Below are positions 1 through 8,920 of a DNA stretch of 38,759 bases, piece after piece; position 1 is the stretch's first letter; the number at the start of each line of letters is the position of its first letter. Location: positions 1-38,759 of the forward strand of contig CAJTPZ010000015.1 of assembly GCA_910578395.1 (NCBI GenBank). Reading direction: 5' to 3'. The position numbers and the translations under genes are program-made. The notes under the pieces were generated by a model that searched no databases, was not told the DNA's origin, and saw only the letters and a program-made list of their open reading frames with translations. The stretch comes from an uncultured Muribaculaceae bacterium (GTDB lineage Bacteria > Bacteroidota > Bacteroidia > Bacteroidales > Muribaculaceae).

Positions 1-60
1 GGTTTGTTATGACCTATAACATTATTTTGCTCAAATTTTTAGACAATCTCTAAGATTGGT

Positions 61-91
61 TTTGAAAAAAAGAAAATATTGCTCATCTTTG
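61..91 (+). promoter_or_regulatory. Bacteroidetes-type promoter for the lpx operon
   Basis: TTTG at 61-64 and CATCTTTG at 84-91 (7 of 8 matches to TAnnTTTG) are separated by 19 nt, the usual -33/-7 geometry of the primary sigma factor in Bacteroidetes. Transcription would start near 98, leaving a leader of about 23 nt before lpxD. The upstream gene lies outside the window, so read-through cannot be excluded. Confidence 0.6.
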
Positions 92-120
92 CAGGATAAA
101 ATTATGTAATTGGAATAGCT

Positions 121-1146
121 ATGCAGTTTTCTGCCGAGCAAATCGCTCAGATGATAGGTGGACGCGTTGAAGGAGACCCTTCTGTCGTGGTGTCCACATT
201 GTCTAAGATAGAGGAAGGGCATCCAGGCTCCATCTCTTTTTTGGCAAATCCTAAATATACCCCACATATCTATGATACGGAGGCTTCAATTGTGCTTGTC
301 TCCGATAGCTTTGAAGCTGAATATCCTGTTAAACCGACACTTATCAGAGTGCCGGATCCCTATGCGGCAATGACAGGTTTGCTTGAAATGGCTTCTCGGT
401 CGATGAGTACGCATCCGACAGGTGTCGAGAATCCAAGCCATATCGGGGAAGGATCGGTAATACAGGAAGATTCTTATATAGGTGCATTTGCCTATGTCGG
501 GCGCAACGTTAAGCTTGGACGTGGCGTGAAGATATATCCTCAGGTTTATGTTGGAGACAATTGTGAAATAGGTGACGATACGGTGATATATGCGGGCGCT
601 AAGGTGTATCATGGATGCAAGGTAGGCAAGCGATGCATTCTTCATTCCGGATCAGTTGTAGGTGCCGATGGATTTGGTTTCGCTCCTGTAGACGGACATT
701 ATCATAAAATACCACAACTTGGTATTGTTGAAATATCCGATGACGTGGAAATCGGAGCCAACACGACAGTTGACCGTGCGACAATGGGAGCTACAAAGGT
801 TGGCGCAGGCACAAAACTCGACAACCTTATACAGATAGCACATAATGTGGAAATTGGTAACGATACGGTTATGGCGGCACAAGTCGGTATTGCCGGTTCG
901 TCGAAGGTGGGTGCCTCTTGTCGCATTGGTGGTCAGGTGGGTCTTGCCGGCCATATACGCATCGGTGACAATGTCGAGATTGGCGCTCAGGCCGGTCTTC
1001 AGCGCAATGTGCGTACGGGCAGTCGGGTGATTGGCTCGCCTGCAGTGGATATAGGTGATTTTGCACGACAAGTTGTCTATGTCAAAAATCTTGAGCGTTT
1101 GAACCGCAGGGTTGATGCGCTGGAAAAAAATATTGAGAAAAAATAA
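121..1146 (+). CDS. lpxD: UDP-3-O-acylglucosamine N-acyltransferase LpxD
   Basis: LpxD transfers a 3-hydroxyacyl chain from acyl-ACP to the 2-amino group of UDP-3-O-acylglucosamine, the third step of lipid A synthesis, in the cytoplasm. The 341-aa protein has the expected N-terminal uridine-binding domain (about 1-100), a long run of hexapeptide repeats of left-handed beta-helix type (about 105-310) and a charged C-terminal helix. His241 in the QIAHNV motif corresponds to the family's catalytic histidine. It is first of three lipid A genes, 56 nt before lpxC/fabZ, and has its own promoter at 61-91. The start is the first ATG after that promoter. Confidence 0.96.
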   Translation: MQFSAEQIAQMIGGRVEGDPSVVVSTLSKIEEGHPGSISFLANPKYTPHIYDTEASIVLVSDSFEAEYPVKPTLIRVPDPYAAMTGLLEMASRSMSTHPTGVENPSHIGEGSVIQEDSYIGAFAYVGRNVKLGRGVKIYPQVYVGDNCEIGDDTVIYAGAKVYHGCKVGKRCILHSGSVVGADGFGFAPVDGHYHKIPQLGIVEISDDVEIGANTTVDRATMGATKVGAGTKLDNLIQIAHNVEIGNDTVMAAQVGIAGSSKVGASCRIGGQVGLAGHIRIGDNVEIGAQAGLQRNVRTGSRVIGSPAVDIGDFARQVVYVKNLERLNRRVDALEKNIEKK

Positions 1147-1202
1147 TTAAAAATATTCCGCCCCTATACTAAAAACGGAGCGGCATTATCCTGACAGATT
1201 TC

Positions 1203-2585
1203 ATGAAGCAACTCACCCTGAAAGCTCCTTTCACGGTAAAGGGGAAAGGCCTTCATACCGGCCTTGAGATTGAGGCAACATTCAACCCGGCAGATCCGGG
1301 TCACGGTTACAAATTCCGTCGTGTGGACCTTCCTGATGCGCCCGTTATCGATGCTCTTGCCGAGAATGTTGTGGAGACGACCCGCGGCACAGTATTGCAG
1401 CGTGGAGACGTGAGAGTGTCAACAGTCGAACATGCACTTTCAGCTCTTTATGCAGCAGGAATTGACAACTGCCTTATTGATGTAAACGCACCTGAAATGC
1501 CTATACTTGACGGAAGTGCCGCCGAGTATGCGAATGGCATAGAAGTAGCTGGGAGCGAGGAACAGGATGCCGACAAGGATTTCTTCGTAATCAAGCAGCA
1601 GATAGAAGTGCGTGATGATACAACCGGTTCTGTTTTTCTTGCGTTGCCTTATGACGGTTTTTCGGTGGAGGCTATGCTTGAGTTTGATTCACCGGTTCTT
1701 GACAATCAGTTTGCCGTGATGGATGACGTCTGTCAGTATGCCAAGGAAATTGCACCTTGCCGTACGTTTGTCTTCTTGCGGGAGATTGAGCCGCTGCTTG
1801 CCAATAACCTTATTAAGGGAGGTGATCTTGACAATGCCATCGTGATCTACGACCGCATAATGAGTGAAGAGCAGCTTGACCATATAGCGCGCTTGACCGA
1901 CACGACTCCCCGTATGCCTAAGGAGTACGGCTATATAAATGAACGCCCTCTTCTGTTTGACAATGAGCCGGCACGACATAAGGTGATTGATATAATCGGA
2001 GATCTCGCACTTATAGGTCGTCCACTAAAGGGCCGTATCATAGCGACTCGTCCGGGACATTCTATAAATACAACTTTTGCTAAGAAGATCCGCAAGGAAA
2101 TTGTGCGTCAGGAAGTTCAGGCACCGGTATATAATCCTTCGGAGCCTCCGTTGATGGATATAAACCGTATCAGACAGTTGCTTCCGCATCGCTATCCGTT
2201 CCTGTTGGTTGACAAGATTATCGAGCAGGGACAGAAGTATATTGTAGGAGTCAAGAATGTGACTGTGAACGAGCCTTTCTTCCAGGGTCATTTCCCGCAA
2301 GAGCCTGTGATGCCAGGGGTACTTCTTGTGGAGGCAATGGCTCAGACAGGAGGCATGCTTGTACTTAGCACCGTTGAAGATCCTGAAATGTATTCGACTT
2401 ATTTCATGAAGATAGACAATGTGAAGTTCCGGCAGAAAGTCGTTCCGGGTGACACACTTATCTTCCATGTATCGTTCATGACACCGCTCCGCCGTGGTTG
2501 CGCCATGATGAAAGGATATGCTTTCGTAGGTGAGAAGATCGTGTGTGAGTGTGAGTTCATGGCTCAGATTATCAAGAATAAGTAA
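1203..2585 (+). CDS. lpxC/fabZ: Bifunctional LpxC deacetylase / FabZ dehydratase fusion
   Basis: A two-enzyme fusion. Residues 1 to about 312 are LpxC, the zinc UDP-3-O-acyl-GlcNAc deacetylase that commits carbon to lipid A; the visible zinc ligands are His77 (VEHALSAL), His259 and Asp263 (HKVID), with the catalytic base/acid His286 in RPGHS. Residues about 318-460 are the hotdog-fold 3-hydroxyacyl-ACP dehydratase FabZ, with LLPHRYPFLLVD, catalytic His363 (GHFP) and Glu377 (VEAMAQTGG). Length 460 matches the sum of the two separate proteins. The fusion is normal in Bacteroidetes and puts the two users of 3-hydroxyacyl-ACP on one chain. lpxA begins 3 nt after the stop. Confidence 0.97.
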   Translation: MKQLTLKAPFTVKGKGLHTGLEIEATFNPADPGHGYKFRRVDLPDAPVIDALAENVVETTRGTVLQRGDVRVSTVEHALSALYAAGIDNCLIDVNAPEMPILDGSAAEYANGIEVAGSEEQDADKDFFVIKQQIEVRDDTTGSVFLALPYDGFSVEAMLEFDSPVLDNQFAVMDDVCQYAKEIAPCRTFVFLREIEPLLANNLIKGGDLDNAIVIYDRIMSEEQLDHIARLTDTTPRMPKEYGYINERPLLFDNEPARHKVIDIIGDLALIGRPLKGRIIATRPGHSINTTFAKKIRKEIVRQEVQAPVYNPSEPPLMDINRIRQLLPHRYPFLLVDKIIEQGQKYIVGVKNVTVNEPFFQGHFPQEPVMPGVLLVEAMAQTGGMLVLSTVEDPEMYSTYFMKIDNVKFRQKVVPGDTLIFHVSFMTPLRRGCAMMKGYAFVGEKIVCECEFMAQIIKNK

Positions 2586-2588
2586 GAG

Positions 2589-3365
2589 ATGATAAATAAT
2601 TTGTCGAGTATACATCCCGGTGCACGTCTTGCTCCCGGTGTGGTGGTAGATCCTTTTGTGACAATAGAGGATAATGTAGAGATCGGAGAGGGGACGCGTA
2701 TACACAGCAATGCAGTGATCAAAAGCGGATCACGCATAGGCCGCAATTGCCAGATCATGTCGGGAGCAGTTGTAGGCGGTATACCCCAGGATCTTAAATT
2801 CCGCGGTGAGAATACGGTTGCAATCGTAGGAGACAATACTGTAATACGAGAGTGCGTGACAATCAACCGCGGCACGGCGGCAAAGGGTAAGACTGTAGTC
2901 GGCAGCAATTGTCTGATAATGGCTTATACTCATATAGCCCATGACTGTATTCTCGGCGACAATATAATAATAGCTAATGCAAGCCAGCTCGCAGGTGAGG
3001 TTGTGGTTGACAATTTCGCTGTGATAGGAGGTGGTGCGCTTGTGCATCAGTTTACTCATATCGGTAGCCATGTGATGATTCAGGGCGGTGCCAAGATCAA
3101 CAAGGATATTCCTCCTTTTGTGAAAGCCGCGCGTGATCCTATCGCATATACCGGCATTAATTCAATAGGCCTGCGACGCCGTGGATTCAGCAGTGATCAG
3201 ATACGTGAGATTCAGGAGATCTATCGCTATCTTTATCTGTCGCAACTCAATGTCACGGATGCGGTCGAGCGTATTGAAGCGGAACTTCCCGCAACCAATG
3301 AGCGGGATGAGATCATAATGTTCATACGCAACTCAAGCCGCGGTATTGTGCGCGGATATGTGTAA
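2589..3365 (+). CDS. lpxA: Acyl-ACP--UDP-GlcNAc O-acyltransferase LpxA
   Basis: LpxA catalyses the first lipid A step, moving a 3-hydroxyacyl group from ACP to the 3-OH of UDP-GlcNAc. The 258-aa length is close to the family norm (E. coli 262). Hexapeptide repeats fill residues about 5-190, followed by a helical C-terminus. The THIAHDC motif contains His115 and His118; His118 aligns with the catalytic His125 of E. coli. Starting 3 nt after the lpxC/fabZ stop, it is almost certainly cotranscribed and perhaps translationally coupled. The next gene is 67 nt away with no recognisable promoter between. Confidence 0.96.
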   Translation: MINNLSSIHPGARLAPGVVVDPFVTIEDNVEIGEGTRIHSNAVIKSGSRIGRNCQIMSGAVVGGIPQDLKFRGENTVAIVGDNTVIRECVTINRGTAAKGKTVVGSNCLIMAYTHIAHDCILGDNIIIANASQLAGEVVVDNFAVIGGGALVHQFTHIGSHVMIQGGAKINKDIPPFVKAARDPIAYTGINSIGLRRRGFSSDQIREIQEIYRYLYLSQLNVTDAVERIEAELPATNERDEIIMFIRNSSRGIVRGYV

Positions 3366-3432
3366 AAGAACAGAATGCGCTGATAGATCGTTCAATATAG
3401 ATAAACAATAGAAAAAATAAGAAAATAGTGTC

Positions 3433-4947
3433 ATGGCACATAAGGCATTACTGATAATTCTCGACGGCTGGGGCATTGGTGACCACAGCAAGGGTGATGT
3501 GATCTCATCCACACCTACTCCTTATTGGGACAATCTTCTCAAGACTTACCCTCATTCACAGCTTCAGGCAAGCGGTGAAAATGTGGGTCTTCCTGACGGC
3601 CAGATGGGTAATTCGGAGGTCGGTCATCTAAATATCGGTGCCGGACGTGTGGTTTATCAGGATCTTGTAAAGATCAACAAGGCAGTGAGAGACGGTTCAA
3701 TTCTGGAAAATCCGGAAGTCAAGAGTGCGTTTTCCTATGCCCGTGACAATGGAAAGGCAATTCATTTCATGGGCCTTACAAGTGACGGTGGCGTACACTC
3801 TTCGCTTGACCACCTTTTCGCTCTTTGTGATATAGCAAAGGAATATGGTCTTGATAAGGTTTATATCCATTGTTTTATGGATGGCCGCGATACAGACCCC
3901 CGCAGTGGCAAAGGCTTTATAGAGCAGCTCAGCGCACATTGTGAAAAGTCGGCAGGCAAGATAGCTTCGATTATCGGCCGTTACTATGCCATGGACCGTG
4001 ACAAACGCTGGGATCGTGTGAAGGTGGCATATGACCTTCTTGTTAAGGGAGAGGGAAAACAGGCTACAGACATGGTTGCGGCTATGCAGCAGAGCTATGA
4101 CGAGGATGTGACCGATGAGTTTGTAAAGCCTATCAACAATGCAAATGTCGACGGCACAATCAAGGAAGGCGATGCGGTTATTTTCTTCAATTACCGCAAT
4201 GACCGTGCAAAAGAGCTTACTGTCGTACTTACTCAGCAGGATATGCCAGAGGAGGGAATGACAACAATCCCCGGATTACAGTACTATTGCATGACTCCAT
4301 ATGATGCGTCGTTTAAGGGGGTTCATATTCTTTTTGACAAGGAAAATGTGACTAATACACTTGGCGAGTATCTTTCGTCGCTTGGCAAAAAGCAGCTTCA
4401 TATCGCTGAAACAGAGAAATATGCTCATGTAACGTTCTTCTTCAACGGAGGCCGTGAGACACCTTATGAAGGGGAGGACAGAATACTTGTCGCATCGCCT
4501 AAGGTAGCAACCTATGACCTGAAGCCCGAAATGAGTGCCTATGAGGTTAAGGACAAGCTTGTAGAGGCAATAGACAGTGAGAAGTATGATTTCATTGTAG
4601 TGAACTATGCCAATGGCGATATGGTAGGCCATACAGGTATCTATGACGCGATCGAGAAGGCTGTTGTCACTATCGATGAGTGCACTATGGATACAGTAGA
4701 GGCTGCCAAAAAACATGGTTATGAGGTGATCATCATAGCAGACCATGGCAATGCCGACAATGCAGTGAATCCCGATGGAACTCCTAATACGGCTCATTCA
4801 CTTAATCCTGTTCCATGTGTTTATGTGACAGAAAACACAACAGCGGATATCGCCAATGGCCGACTTGCTGACGTGGCACCTACGATTCTGAAGATCATGG
4901 GTCTTGCCCAGCCAAGTGAGATGGATGGTAAAAGTCTTATAGGCTAA
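3433..4947 (+). CDS. gpmI: 2,3-bisphosphoglycerate-independent phosphoglycerate mutase
   Basis: GpmI interconverts 3- and 2-phosphoglycerate in glycolysis and gluconeogenesis with two manganese ions and a phosphoserine intermediate. The 504-aa protein has all landmarks: metal ligand Asp11 in LDGWGIGD, catalytic Ser61 in GNSEVGHLNIGAGR, the substrate motif MDGRDTDP, and Asp437-His438 in ADHGNADN. Length is typical of the family (about 510). No promoter consensus was found in the 67 nt upstream. ftsX follows after 12 nt in the same reading frame. Confidence 0.96.
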   Translation: MAHKALLIILDGWGIGDHSKGDVISSTPTPYWDNLLKTYPHSQLQASGENVGLPDGQMGNSEVGHLNIGAGRVVYQDLVKINKAVRDGSILENPEVKSAFSYARDNGKAIHFMGLTSDGGVHSSLDHLFALCDIAKEYGLDKVYIHCFMDGRDTDPRSGKGFIEQLSAHCEKSAGKIASIIGRYYAMDRDKRWDRVKVAYDLLVKGEGKQATDMVAAMQQSYDEDVTDEFVKPINNANVDGTIKEGDAVIFFNYRNDRAKELTVVLTQQDMPEEGMTTIPGLQYYCMTPYDASFKGVHILFDKENVTNTLGEYLSSLGKKQLHIAETEKYAHVTFFFNGGRETPYEGEDRILVASPKVATYDLKPEMSAYEVKDKLVEAIDSEKYDFIVVNYANGDMVGHTGIYDAIEKAVVTIDECTMDTVEAAKKHGYEVIIIADHGNADNAVNPDGTPNTAHSLNPVPCVYVTENTTADIANGRLADVAPTILKIMGLAQPSEMDGKSLIG

Positions 4948-4959
4948 ACGTCACCGGAA

Positions 4960-5835
4960 GTGGACAACCGTCGCCGACGTCGCCTGTTTTCGACCGCAGG
5001 AGCTAAAATAACTTCGACGGTCTCGGTAGCTCTTGTGCTTTTTGTGCTCGGGCTGCTTGCAGTTATGGCTTTGCTTACCAACAGGGTTGCAGATTCGGTG
5101 AGAGAAAGTGTCGGTTTTGATGTGATCATGACCGACAGTGTCTCGCCTGCCGAAATCGAGAGTCTTAGAAGGAGAATCGAGTCGCAGCCATTTGCATTGT
5201 CGGTAGCAGTGCATACCGCTGATGAGTCAGCGGTCAGATGGCGAGAGGAGACGGGTGAAGATGTAGTTGAAGTGCTTGGACTTAATCCGTTTGCTGCCGA
5301 GCTTGAGGTAAAAGTTAACGCTCCGTGGGCATCGGCCGACAGCCTGTCGGCTGTAATAGCTCAATATGAATCGTTGCCTGAAGTTGACGAGGTGACTGTT
5401 CACACCGACATGATAGATGCTGTAAATGCAAATATTATGACTGTTTTCAAAGTCCTCGGAGCCATAGCGTCGGCATTATTGCTGATCTCGTTTGTACTTA
5501 TCAACAATACAATCAGATTATCGATTTATGCCCGTCGTTTCACTATACATACCATGAAGCTTGTAGGTTCGACCGGTTCGTTTATACGGCGTCCGTTTCT
5601 GGTTTCAGCCATGTGGCAGGGGCTTGTAGCCGGGCTTATCGCTACTGTGATGTTGTGCGGTCTTGATTCAGGAATGTCGAGAGTCGAGGCTCAGCTTGAC
5701 GGATTTGTAGGTCTGGCCGATCTGCTGGCTGTTGGTGTGGGGATGGTTGCCGGCGGTGTTGTGATCTGCGTGATTTCAGCGCTGATATCAACCAATCGCT
5801 ATCTGCGTCTAAGCTATGACGAAATGTTCAGATAA
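4960..5835 (+). CDS. ftsX: Cell division protein FtsX (permease-like)
   Basis: FtsX is the membrane subunit of FtsEX, which links cytokinesis to cell-wall hydrolase activation. The 291-aa protein has a basic N-terminus (RRRRR), TM1 about 21-41, a periplasmic domain to about 160, and three further membrane segments (about 165-187, 218-240, 258-280), the FtsX topology. It starts with GTG: the codon lies in the gpmI frame 12 nt after the gpmI stop and the next ATG is inside TM1. No ftsE lies beside it. The order ftsX, DUF3098, uppP, truB, queA is familiar in Bacteroidetes. Confidence 0.88.
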   Translation: MDNRRRRRLFSTAGAKITSTVSVALVLFVLGLLAVMALLTNRVADSVRESVGFDVIMTDSVSPAEIESLRRRIESQPFALSVAVHTADESAVRWREETGEDVVEVLGLNPFAAELEVKVNAPWASADSLSAVIAQYESLPEVDEVTVHTDMIDAVNANIMTVFKVLGAIASALLLISFVLINNTIRLSIYARRFTIHTMKLVGSTGSFIRRPFLVSAMWQGLVAGLIATVMLCGLDSGMSRVEAQLDGFVGLADLLAVGVGMVAGGVVICVISALISTNRYLRLSYDEMFR

Positions 5836-5857
5836 CTGTCATAATCATATATAATTA

Positions 5858-6208
5858 ATGACTGCAAAGACTAAAAATAGAGTACAGCCTGCGGCTGCCG
5901 GAAGACTCAATAGCCGGGCAGAACTTGAAAAGCCGTCGGAGTTTCCACTTCTCAAGCACAATTTCAAGCTTATGGCGATTGCGGCACTCGTTATTGTCGT
6001 GGGGTTTCTGCTTATACTTGGGCCGGGATCTTCGGAAGAAGCATTTAATCCCGACATATTCTCTACCCGCAGAATTGTAGTAGGACCAACTGTTGCTTTC
6101 CTTGGCTTTCTCTTTATGGGATTTGCGATAATATATCGTCAGAAGCCTAAAAAGCAGGGAAATAAGGGTAATGCGGCAATAGACGGGGTAGATCATGGAT
6201 GTAATTGA
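5858..6208 (+). CDS. DUF3098 family small membrane protein
   Basis: A 116-aa protein with a polar N-terminus of about 45 residues, two membrane segments (about 46-63 and 78-97) joined by a short loop containing PGSSEEAFNPD, and a basic Lys-rich tail. The layout and its place between ftsX and uppP match the DUF3098 family, known almost only from Bacteroidetes and without an assigned function. Its last 14 nt overlap the start of uppP, implying translational coupling. A link to envelope synthesis is inferred only from context. Confidence 0.8.
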   Translation: MTAKTKNRVQPAAAGRLNSRAELEKPSEFPLLKHNFKLMAIAALVIVVGFLLILGPGSSEEAFNPDIFSTRRIVVGPTVAFLGFLFMGFAIIYRQKPKKQGNKGNAAIDGVDHGCN

Positions 6209-7034
6209 TGCTTTCATACTTGGTCTGGTACAAGGACTTGCGGAGTACCTTCCTATAAGCTCAAGCGGGCATCTTGAGATATTCCGTCAAGTGCTTGGTC
6301 TTGATCTTTCGGGAGCTGAATCGTTGCAGTTCGACGTGGCTCTGCATGTAGCGACTGTACTGAGTACAATTGTTGTGCTTTGGCGCCGGTTTGTGCCGCT
6401 ATGCCGTGATTTTTTCGGCTGGCGCAGACATTCGGAAGGTTTTTCATACGTCTGGAAGCTGATTCTTTCGGCTATACCTGTAGGTGTAGTGGGTATATGC
6501 TTCAAGGATTATATTGAGGGATTTTTTGGCGGCGATCTGAAGATTGTGGGTGTCTGTCTTTGTTTTACGGCATTATTGCTTGCATTTGCATATTTCTGCC
6601 GTACTAATCCTCTTCTTAGCAGCAAGTCGACTAACAAGCCTTATACACCGCGTGACATAACATGGATTGACGCATTTATCATAGGGTGCTCACAGGCGAT
6701 TGCAGTACTTCCGGGTCTGAGCCGTTCAGGTACAACTATAGCCACGGGTATCATTATCGGTGACAAACGTGACCGTGTAGCTGTATTTTCGTTCTTTATG
6801 GTTATTATCCCGATATTGGGAGAAGCACTGCTTGATGTGGTGAAGATGATCAATGGCGGAGAAGATGCCGTGGTGTCGACCATTGGCGCTGTTCCGCTTA
6901 TAGTAGGCTTTGTCACTTCATTTGTTGTCGGATGTCTGGCCTGCAAGTGGATGATCGACCTTGTGTCGAAAGGAAAACTTGTCTGGTTTTCGATCTATTG
7001 CGTGATAGTCGGAGTGCTCTGTATCTGTATATAA
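6195..7034 (+). CDS. uppP: Undecaprenyl-diphosphatase UppP/BacA
   Basis: This inner-membrane phosphatase recycles undecaprenyl pyrophosphate to the monophosphate carrier used for peptidoglycan and surface polysaccharides; overexpression gives bacitracin resistance. The 279-aa protein is almost all membrane helix and has both signatures: QGLAEYLPISSSGH (residues 13-26, with Gln13 where many homologues have Glu, and Glu17) and PGLSRSGTT with Arg177. Length fits the family (about 270). It overlaps the DUF3098 gene by 14 nt and precedes truB by 8 nt. Confidence 0.95.
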   Translation: MDVIDAFILGLVQGLAEYLPISSSGHLEIFRQVLGLDLSGAESLQFDVALHVATVLSTIVVLWRRFVPLCRDFFGWRRHSEGFSYVWKLILSAIPVGVVGICFKDYIEGFFGGDLKIVGVCLCFTALLLAFAYFCRTNPLLSSKSTNKPYTPRDITWIDAFIIGCSQAIAVLPGLSRSGTTIATGIIIGDKRDRVAVFSFFMVIIPILGEALLDVVKMINGGEDAVVSTIGAVPLIVGFVTSFVVGCLACKWMIDLVSKGKLVWFSIYCVIVGVLCICI

Positions 7035-7042
7035 ATATTTGA

Positions 7043-7768
7043 ATGGATTTTCTCACTGGCGAAATACTGTATATCGACAAGCCTTTGGGCTGGACTTCGT
7101 TTGATGCTGTCAAGCGTCTTAGGGGCATGATTTTGCGCCGTTACGGTATAAAGAAGTTCAAGGTTGGTCATGCAGGCACACTTGATCCACTTGCTACCGG
7201 TGTCATGATAATCTGTACCGGTAAGGCAACCAAGCGTATAGAGGAATTGCAGGCCGGTGTGAAAGAATATGTGGCCGAAATAGCACTTGGAGCAACAACA
7301 CCTTCATTTGATCTTGAGACAGAGATTGATGCCACATATCCTACAGATCACATCACCCGGGATTCAGTCGAGGATGTTCTCAAAAAATTTACGGGACGGA
7401 TTGAGCAGGTGCCTCCTGCGTATTCAGCCTGTAAGGTTGACGGACATCGTGCCTACAAAGCCGCACGCAGAGGTGAGAGTGTGGATTTAAAGCCCAAGGT
7501 GCTTGTAATAGACGAAATAGAATTACTCTCATACAGCCGGAGTTCCATAACAGTGAGGGTTGTGTGCAGTAAGGGAACTTATATACGGGCACTTGCCCGA
7601 GACATAGGCGAGAGCCTTGAATCGGGTGCCCATCTCACGGGGTTGCGCCGTACGCGCGTCGGAGATGTGGAAGTAGGCAGATGCCTGAGTGTGGACGATG
7701 CCGCGACTTTAATAAGAGAAACCCCGATAGAGTATCCTGAAAATTGGGAAAACGGTTCGGTGTGCTGA
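7043..7768 (+). CDS. truB: tRNA pseudouridine-55 synthase TruB
   Basis: TruB isomerises U55 of the T-loop of tRNAs to pseudouridine. Catalytic Asp48 sits in GHAGTLDPLATGV and the RNA-contacting motif CSKGTYIRALARDIG is near residue 180. At 241 aa it is shorter than E. coli TruB (314) because the C-terminal PUA-like region is mostly absent, as in many Bacteroidetes. It follows uppP by 8 nt and precedes the other tRNA modification gene, queA, by 57 nt. Confidence 0.95.
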   Translation: MDFLTGEILYIDKPLGWTSFDAVKRLRGMILRRYGIKKFKVGHAGTLDPLATGVMIICTGKATKRIEELQAGVKEYVAEIALGATTPSFDLETEIDATYPTDHITRDSVEDVLKKFTGRIEQVPPAYSACKVDGHRAYKAARRGESVDLKPKVLVIDEIELLSYSRSSITVRVVCSKGTYIRALARDIGESLESGAHLTGLRRTRVGDVEVGRCLSVDDAATLIRETPIEYPENWENGSVC

Positions 7769-7825
7769 TGTATCCGGCGTTTTAACAAAAAATTAGCAAG
7801 ATTTCAACAGATAGATAAAGAAATA

Positions 7826-8875
7826 ATGAAACTTTCGCAATTCAACTATAATCTTCCTGCCGAACTTGTTGCAGATCATCCGACATTTCATCGCGACGAG
7901 TGTCGCCTGATGGTTCTCAATCGTCGTACCGGTGAGATCACCCATAAAATTTTCAAAGAGATTCTGGAGTATTTTGAGGAGGGTGATGTGATGGTGTTCA
8001 ATGACACCCGTGTATTCCCTGCTAAACTATATGGAAATAAAGAAAAGACCGGTGCCCAGATAGAGGTTCATCTTTTGCGAGAGCTCAACGCTGAGAACAA
8101 ATTTTGGGATGTGCTGGTTGAGCCGGCACGTAAGATACGCATAGGCAACAAACTCTATTTTGGAGATGATGACATGCTTGTGGCGGAAGTGATCGATAAT
8201 ACGACTTCGCGAGGCCGTACACTGCGTTTTCTTTACGACGGAACTCATGAAGAGTTTAAGAAGGCTCTGTTTAGCCTTGGCAAGACGTTGCTTCCGCCTT
8301 ATTTTACCCGAGAGTCGGAGGATAGTGACGCAGAAAATTATCAGACTGTATTTGCGCGTCATGAGGGTGCGGTTGTGGCTCCGTCGGCTGATCTGCATTT
8401 TAGCCGTGAGCTAATGAAGCACATGGAAATCAAAGGTATAGAGCGAGGCTTTATTACTCTTCACAGTGGTCTCGGCGCGTACAGGGATATCGATGTGGAA
8501 GATCTTACAAAGCACCGTATGGATTCAGAGGAGGTTGAAGTGGGGCCGAAACTTGTAGATCTTGTGAATAAAGCAAAGGACGAGGGACGGCAAGTGTGTG
8601 CTGTCGGATCTTCGGTTCTTCGTGGCATTTCGGACGCAGTGAGCATGGACGGACATCTGAAGTCGATTTCAGGATGGACAAACAAGTTTATCTTCCCGCC
8701 ATACGATTTCACTGTGACAACTTCTTTTGTGACGAATTTTCATCTTCCTTACTCGACAATGCTTATGCTTACCGCTGCGTTCGGTGGCTACAACAATGTG
8801 ATGAATGCCTATGATGTGGCAGTGAAAGAGGGTTATAGATTCGGAGCATACGGTGATGCGATGCTTATAATTTAA
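7826..8875 (+). CDS. queA: S-adenosylmethionine:tRNA ribosyltransferase-isomerase QueA
   Basis: QueA transfers the ribosyl part of SAM to 7-aminomethyl-7-deazaguanine in tRNA, making epoxyqueuosine. The 349-aa length is typical. Conserved pieces include the N-terminal HPTFHRDECRLMVL, FNDTRVFPAKLYG, EGAVVAPSADLHF, VEDLTKHRMDSEE, the glycine motif around GSSVLRGI and the C-terminal TNFHLPYSTMLML plus EGYRFGAYGDAMLI. Two normally strict motifs are slightly altered: SADLHF instead of TAGLHF, and GSSVLRGISD instead of GTTSVRSLES. The rest is well kept, so it is probably active. Confidence 0.95.
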   Translation: MKLSQFNYNLPAELVADHPTFHRDECRLMVLNRRTGEITHKIFKEILEYFEEGDVMVFNDTRVFPAKLYGNKEKTGAQIEVHLLRELNAENKFWDVLVEPARKIRIGNKLYFGDDDMLVAEVIDNTTSRGRTLRFLYDGTHEEFKKALFSLGKTLLPPYFTRESEDSDAENYQTVFARHEGAVVAPSADLHFSRELMKHMEIKGIERGFITLHSGLGAYRDIDVEDLTKHRMDSEEVEVGPKLVDLVNKAKDEGRQVCAVGSSVLRGISDAVSMDGHLKSISGWTNKFIFPPYDFTVTTSFVTNFHLPYSTMLMLTAAFGGYNNVMNAYDVAVKEGYRFGAYGDAMLII

Positions 8876-8920
8876 ATAAGTCAATCTGAGTCTTTCTCCC
8901 TAAATAAATCTCGGATTTCT

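Noticed and set aside
2025..2705. 226-codon - strand open frame opposite lpxC/fabZ and lpxA
   Set aside because: Lies across two well-supported genes and its translation has no domain character.
8883..8917. Possible hairpin (AATCTGAG/CTCGGATT) between queA and the stress protein gene
   Set aside because: Long 19-nt loop, a G-U pair and no T-run, so not convincing as a terminator.
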